The notes under the pieces were generated by a model. The model was not told the DNA's origin. It did not search any database and was given only the letters and a program-made list of their open reading frames with translations. A DNA stretch of 19,501 nucleotides from Bacteroidota bacterium. GTDB lineage: Bacteria; Bacteroidota; Bacteroidia; Flavobacteriales; Flavobacteriaceae. Location of the stretch: NCBI GenBank assembly GCA_021793135.1, contig JAJYTI010000018.1, forward strand, positions 1 through 19,501, written 5' to 3'. Positions 16,235 to 19,501 of this stretch are shown one piece after another. The stretch's first letter is position 1. The number at the start of each line of letters is the position of its first letter. Position numbers and translations under genes: made by a program.

Positions 16235-16852
16235 ATGGCAGAATTAATTAGAATTTACGAGGAAAATCCGAATCCTAAGGAGATTAAAAAAGTAGTAGAA
16301 GTACTGCGAAATGGAGGATTAGTTATATTCCCTAGTGATACGGTATATGCTTTAGGTTGTGATATTACCAATACCAAAGCTTTGGAGAAAGTAGCGCGTA
16401 TAAAAGGCGTGAAACTAGAGAAAGCAAATTTCTCTTTTATTTGTCATGATTTAAGCAACTTAGCAGATTATACAAGACAACTAAGTAGTAGTACCTTTAA
16501 ATTATTAAAAAGAGCTTTGCCAGGACCATATACTTTTATATTGCCTGGAAGCAATACTTTGCCAAAAGTATTTAAAAAGAAAAAAGAAGTAGGGATTCGT
16601 GTGCCAGATAATAATATTGCGCAAGCTTTAGTAAGAGAATTAGGAAATCCTATTATCTCTACATCTATAAAAGACGATGACGAGATTCTTGAATATACTA
16701 CCGATCCAGAATTGATATTTGAAAAGTGGCAAAACTTAGTAGATATTGTTGTCGATGGCGGATATGGAGATAATGTAGCCTCTACTGTTATTGACCTTAC
16801 AGGAGATGAGCCAGAAATAATTAGAGAAGGAAAAGGTAGCTTGGTAATTTAA
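16235..16852 (+). CDS. YciO-type Sua5/YrdC/YwlC family protein
   Basis: The 205-residue single-domain protein has the YrdC fold: LRNGGLVIFPSDTVYALGCD (about 26-45), LPGPYTFILPGS (about 92-103), VGIRVPDN, NPIISTSI, and VDGGYG with STVIDLT near the C-terminus. True TsaC/Sua5 enzymes make threonylcarbamoyl-AMP for the tRNA t6A modification and carry a KxR motif after the first segment. Here that stretch reads RIKGVKLEKANFSFICHDL, matching the pattern of E. coli YciO instead. I therefore call it YciO-like; an automatic pipeline would likely write L-threonylcarbamoyladenylate synthase. The physiological role of YciO proteins is not settled. The length equals YciO within a residue or two. It is followed by a clear terminator. 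The start ATG at 16235 leaves a short MAELIRIYEENPNPKEI lead typical of flavobacterial homologues. Confidence 0.85.
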   Translation: MAELIRIYEENPNPKEIKKVVEVLRNGGLVIFPSDTVYALGCDITNTKALEKVARIKGVKLEKANFSFICHDLSNLADYTRQLSSSTFKLLKRALPGPYTFILPGSNTLPKVFKKKKEVGIRVPDNNIAQALVRELGNPIISTSIKDDDEILEYTTDPELIFEKWQNLVDIVVDGGYGDNVASTVIDLTGDEPEIIREGKGSLVI

Positions 16853-16900
16853 TTTTCTATATATTTACCATTAAATAATTAGCAATCTAAATCAACTTAA

Positions 16901-16941
16901 GAGCACTTCTAGTGATTATATTCACTTGGAGTGCTTTTTAT
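16901..16941 (+). terminator. Rho-independent terminator after the yciO-like gene
   Basis: A 14-bp stem (16902-16915 with 16922-16935), with one G-T pair and one T-T mismatch and a 6-nt loop, is followed by TTTTATTTG. It lies 49 nt after the stop codon. Confidence 0.8.
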
Positions 16942-16993
16942 TTGTGCTTATAGTAAATGCTTTTTATTGAAATAGAAGAAATTAGGAATCCTA

Positions 16994-17034
16994 TAAAAAA
17001 CAAAAGAGACTAGCATTATATAAGCTAGCCTCTT
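16994..17034 (-). terminator. Rho-independent terminator after the OmpA-family gene
   Basis: An 11-bp stem (17024-17034 with 17004-17014, one mismatch) is followed on the minus strand by TTTGTTTTTT. It sits 41 nt after the OmpA-family stop and faces the plus-strand terminator at 16901-16941, insulating the two convergent units. Confidence 0.75.
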
Positions 17035-17075
17035 CTGGCAATCTAAATCTAACTTAAACTAAAGTTTTCTATATC

Positions 17076-17933
17076 TTAATTATCTTCTCCTTTTAATCCT
17101 TCTTCGATCATGCTATAGAACTGATCTAATTTAGGCAATACTACGATACGAGTTCTTCTGTTTCTTGCTCTACCAGATGCATCTGAGTTGCTTGAAAGTG
17201 GAACGTATTCACCACGACCACCTGCAGTCATTCTTGTAGGATCAACGTTGAACTCGTTTTGTAGAATACGTACTACAGCTGTTGCACGAAGCACACTTAA
17301 ATCCCAGTTATCTTGGATTACTTGTCTGCTAATTGGCACATTGTCTGTGTGACCTTCTACCATAAATTCGAAATCTGGTTTGCTGTTTACTACAGTAGCA
17401 ACTTTACCTAAGATTTCTTTTGCTTGTGAAGATACTTGGTAGCTTCCAGTGTTAAATAGTAACTTATCAGAAATACTAACAAATACTACACCTTTTTCTA
17501 CGTTGATTTCGATATCTGTGTCGTCAAGGTTACCCAAAGCTCCTTTTAAACTTTTTACTAATGCAAAGTTTACAGAGTCACGACGAGTTACAGCATCTTG
17601 TAATCTACGTATTGTAAGATCTTTTTCTTTTAAGCTTTCTAGCGAACGTTCTAAGTTTTCTGCACCTTTCTTTGTTAGGTCAGTAAAACTACCGATCTGG
17701 GTGATTAAATCTCTATTTGTAGCATTAAGCGAAGCTACTTGACTTTTTAAAGATTCATTCTGCGCAGTAAGCGTAGATTGATCAGCCATACAGTCGTTAA
17801 GCTTGATTGTTGCTGTGTTAAGCAAATCTTTAGTTTCTTTTTCACGAGCTTCAAGATCCGAGTACTTCTTCTTCGAAACACACGAAGTAAAAAGCATAGT
17901 CGAACCGAGCAGAACTAACAAAAATTTTCTCAT
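17076..17933 (-). CDS. OmpA-family lipoprotein with coiled-coil stalk
   Basis: Residues 1-17 are a lipoprotein signal peptide ending in the lipobox LFTSC with the acylated C18, followed by VSKKKYSDL. Residues about 22-125 are a heptad-rich coiled coil (repeated DLEAREKE, SLKSQVASLNATN, LERSLESLKEKD). Residues about 148-265 form the OmpA/MotB peptidoglycan-binding domain with EGHTDN (193-198), NWDLSVLRA (209-217) and the NRRTRIVV end. It is thus likely anchored in the outer membrane and reaches across the periplasm to bind peptidoglycan, a structural or tethering role. A short acidic tail follows. The length and domain order match flavobacterial OmpA-family lipoproteins. The gene starts 69 nt after the glycosyltransferase gene and has its own promoter-like box, so it may be expressed more strongly than its upstream neighbours. 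Confidence 0.92.
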   Translation of the reverse strand: MRKFLLVLLGSTMLFTSCVSKKKYSDLEAREKETKDLLNTATIKLNDCMADQSTLTAQNESLKSQVASLNATNRDLITQIGSFTDLTKKGAENLERSLESLKEKDLTIRRLQDAVTRRDSVNFALVKSLKGALGNLDDTDIEINVEKGVVFVSISDKLLFNTGSYQVSSQAKEILGKVATVVNSKPDFEFMVEGHTDNVPISRQVIQDNWDLSVLRATAVVRILQNEFNVDPTRMTAGGRGEYVPLSSNSDASGRARNRRTRIVVLPKLDQFYSMIEEGLKGEDN

Positions 17934-17965
17934 TATGATCTTTATTTAATTGTCAGTAAAAATAC

Positions 17966-17998
17966 CAATTATACTAGAGGGTATAAAGGTATTAACAA
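17966..17998 (-). promoter_or_regulatory. Possible promoter of the OmpA-family gene
   Basis: On the minus strand TTG (17998-17996) is separated by 22 nt from TATAATTG (17973-17966), one base off TAnnTTTG. The ATG follows 32 nt later. A moderate match only. Confidence 0.35.
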
Positions 17999-18002
17999 TA
18001 CT

Positions 18003-19007
18003 TTAAACAGTTTTTTGCAGGAGTTTATAGGTATTACGTCCCTTTAAAAAATATTCCTTGATTATCAGTAGTTTATTACGATGAATAGGTCTAGGCTGTA
18101 TTTGTTTGCGTTTAGGCTTTAACTCCGATAGATGTTTATAAAATGAAAAATGTGCTCGAACTATGGCCCAACAGTGTAAAAATTTTGCTTGAAATATAAA
18201 ATGAATACCTGCAATTCCATCTAAACATAGTCTGGTAAAAATGATAGGGAATACCTCCTTTTTTGGTAAATTCTTGTAAAGCATAAAAAGAGAGTTCCTA
18301 AAATTATAAAAGGTTTTTTGGGGGCTGCTTTTGTGTAAGGTAGCGCCACCTATATGATAAACCGTAGATTTTGGAATGCTATAAATCTCTCCATTGTTCA
18401 ATTGTAGTCGCCAACATAAATCGATCTCTTCTTGATGAGCAAAAAAATCTGGATCTAATCCTCCAGCCGCCCAATATGCTTCTCTTTTTACGATTAAGCA
18501 AGCTCCACTAGCCCAGAATATAGGACAGGAATTATCATACTGTCCCATATCTTTTTCTATTGTTTCGAAAATCCTGCCTCGACAATAAGGAAAGCCATAT
18601 TTATCTATAAATCCACCTGCAGCACCAGCATATTCAAAGTATTCTTTTCGATTATAATCTTTTATTTTCGGTTGTGTAGCAACAACCTTATCATTGTTCT
18701 TAAAGGCTTCTATATGTGGAGTAATCCAATTGTTGGTTACTTCAATATCACTGTTTAATAATATATAAATGTCTTCGTGTACTTTGGTTAAAGCTTTTTG
18801 ATACCCTCCTGCATATCCTAGGTTTGCTCCATTCTGAATCCACGTTACTTCTGGAAAGTTTGAGGTGACATATTGTTCTGATGCGTCTGTAGAATTATTG
18901 TCTGCTACATATATATGTGCATTTGGAGAATATTTCACAACAGTAGGTAAAAACTTCTGTAGTAGGTCCAATCCATTCCAATTCAATATAACTACGGCAA
19001 CTGTCAT
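18003..19007 (-). CDS. GT2-family glycosyltransferase
   Basis: This GT-A fold inverting glycosyltransferase transfers a sugar from a nucleotide donor to a surface-glycan or glycolipid acceptor at the cytosolic face of the membrane. Residues 1-95 hold the nucleotide-binding part: VAVVILNWNG (3-12), VADNNSTD (34-41), NLGYAGGYQKAL and the metal-binding LLNSDIEV (84-90, N-S-D in place of the classical D-x-D). The acceptor side has FWASGACLIVKREAYWAAGGLDPDFFAHQEEIDLCWR (given in two parts: FWASGACLIVKREAYWAAGG at 164-183 and HQEEIDLCWR at 191-200), with the likely base in EEID, then VYHIGGAT. The C-terminal 100 residues are basic with two hydrophobic stretches, suggesting peripheral membrane contact. 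It resembles rhamnosyltransferase-like GT2 proteins. It lies 20 nt after the HsdR_N-like gene, probably in one transcript. Donor and acceptor are unknown. Confidence 0.9.
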   Translation of the reverse strand: MTVAVVILNWNGLDLLQKFLPTVVKYSPNAHIYVADNNSTDASEQYVTSNFPEVTWIQNGANLGYAGGYQKALTKVHEDIYILLNSDIEVTNNWITPHIEAFKNNDKVVATQPKIKDYNRKEYFEYAGAAGGFIDKYGFPYCRGRIFETIEKDMGQYDNSCPIFWASGACLIVKREAYWAAGGLDPDFFAHQEEIDLCWRLQLNNGEIYSIPKSTVYHIGGATLHKSSPQKTFYNFRNSLFMLYKNLPKKEVFPIIFTRLCLDGIAGIHFIFQAKFLHCWAIVRAHFSFYKHLSELKPKRKQIQPRPIHRNKLLIIKEYFLKGRNTYKLLQKTV

Positions 19008-19027
19008 CGATTTGTTTTTATTATTAA

Positions 19028-19474
19028 TTATCGTGTAAAAGTAGGTAATTCCCTTAAAAAGCTATAACGCTCTTCCTTCCAATCCATTTGGCAGTAATAA
19101 TGGTTTAGTCCATTTGTTACCATTAAATATTCGGCACGTAAGGTAAAATTGTATCTAGCTATTTGGTCAAAGGTATCTTGTGTAATAGGTACATGTGGAG
19201 CTTTACACTCAACTACTAATGCTATATCTCCACTAGGTTTGTATCCAACAATATCATAACGTTTAGTAATGCCCCGAACTATAATTTGTTTTTCTACATT
19301 AAGTAGACTTGGAGAGTAACCTTTTTCTTGAATTAGGAATTGAATGGTATGTGCTCGTACCCATTCTTCTGGAGTGCATACCACAAACTTTTTACGGATA
19401 CTGTCAAATATCAACGTATTTTTTTCCGTACTTTTGAGGCGAAAGTTATAATCTGGAAAATTTAGTTTCTGCAT
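19028..19474 (-). CDS. Stand-alone type I restriction HsdR N-terminal domain protein
   Basis: The 148-residue protein consists almost only of an HSDR_N-type PD-(D/E)xK nuclease-like domain. Catalytic-type residues are visible: D74 in KRYDIVGY, E89 and K91 in LVVECKAP (the ExK pair), and a Q104 helix motif TFDQIARYN. The N-terminus (MQKLNFPDYNFRLKS) and the EEWVRAH segment (36-42) are typical of flavobacterial homologues. No helicase motor, methylase or specificity gene is beside it, so it is not a type I restriction system; the role is unknown, perhaps DNA maintenance. I recall such genes often lying next to holA in flavobacteria, but that neighbour would be outside this window. I chose the ATG at 19474; a TTG at 19483 would add three residues but runs into the promoter box. 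The glycosyltransferase gene follows after 20 nt. Confidence 0.85.
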   Translation of the reverse strand: MQKLNFPDYNFRLKSTEKNTLIFDSIRKKFVVCTPEEWVRAHTIQFLIQEKGYSPSLLNVEKQIIVRGITKRYDIVGYKPSGDIALVVECKAPHVPITQDTFDQIARYNFTLRAEYLMVTNGLNHYYCQMDWKEERYSFLRELPTFTR

Positions 19475-19480
19475 AGAATG

Positions 19481-19488
19481 CAAAGCTA
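19481..19488 (-). promoter_or_regulatory. Promoter -7 box just before the HsdR_N-like gene
   Basis: On the minus strand TAGCTTTG (19488 to 19481) matches TAnnTTTG exactly. Only 6 nt separate it from the ATG at 19474, so the transcript would have almost no leader. The matching -33 box would lie beyond the window end. Confidence 0.5.
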
Positions 19489-19501
19489 CATTTTTTATAT
19501 T

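Noticed and set aside
17449..17742. 97-codon plus-strand frame inside the OmpA-family gene
   Set aside because: It is the antisense image of the coiled-coil region; no independent support.
1..19501. CRISPR array, tRNA, rRNA, insertion sequence or prophage
   Set aside because: No spaced direct repeats, no cloverleaf or rRNA signature, and no transposase or integrase motifs were seen.

Overview
The window is AT-rich (roughly one third G+C by eye) and reads as a chromosomal stretch of a marine-type Flavobacteriia (Bacteroidota). The evidence is the gene families, A-rich leaders without strong Shine-Dalgarno sites, and promoter-like boxes matching the Bacteroidota form TTTG / TAnnTTTG (best upstream of pheT and of the last minus-strand gene). 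I see no transposase, phage gene, CRISPR array, tRNA or rRNA. It is mostly a housekeeping region with one small accessory patch.

Left part (1-7860, plus strand): the 3' part of an MsbA-like ABC exporter, a CPA1-type cation/proton antiporter with a C-terminal RCK_C domain, the replication-fork helicase RecG, and the phenylalanyl-tRNA synthetase beta chain PheT. Hairpin terminators follow the exporter and the antiporter. A perfect 44-nt palindrome separates pheT from the convergent minus-strand genes.

Centre (7873-13473, minus strand, read right to left): a four-gene compact membrane operon (TM2 protein, DUF2752 protein, DUF4870 protein, M48 metallopeptidase); a 389-nt gap holding what I read as a frameshifted barstar (ribonuclease-inhibitor) gene remnant, absent from any intact reading frame; an M28 aminopeptidase-like protein; an ABC-F ATPase; and a small membrane-anchored flavobacterial protein of unknown function.

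Right part (13803-19501): a UvrD/PcrA helicase starting at TTG and a YciO-type Sua5/YrdC protein on the plus strand. These converge through two back-to-back terminators on a minus-strand cluster of a stand-alone HsdR_N nuclease-like domain protein, a GT2 glycosyltransferase and an OmpA-family lipoprotein.

The most interesting items are the barstar pseudogene with the short unexplained open stretch before it, the tightly overlapped TM2-DUF2752-DUF4870-M48 operon, and the isolated PD-(D/E)xK domain gene whose promoter box lies only 6 nt before its ATG. I did not find a clear-cut, complete new defence or mobile system.
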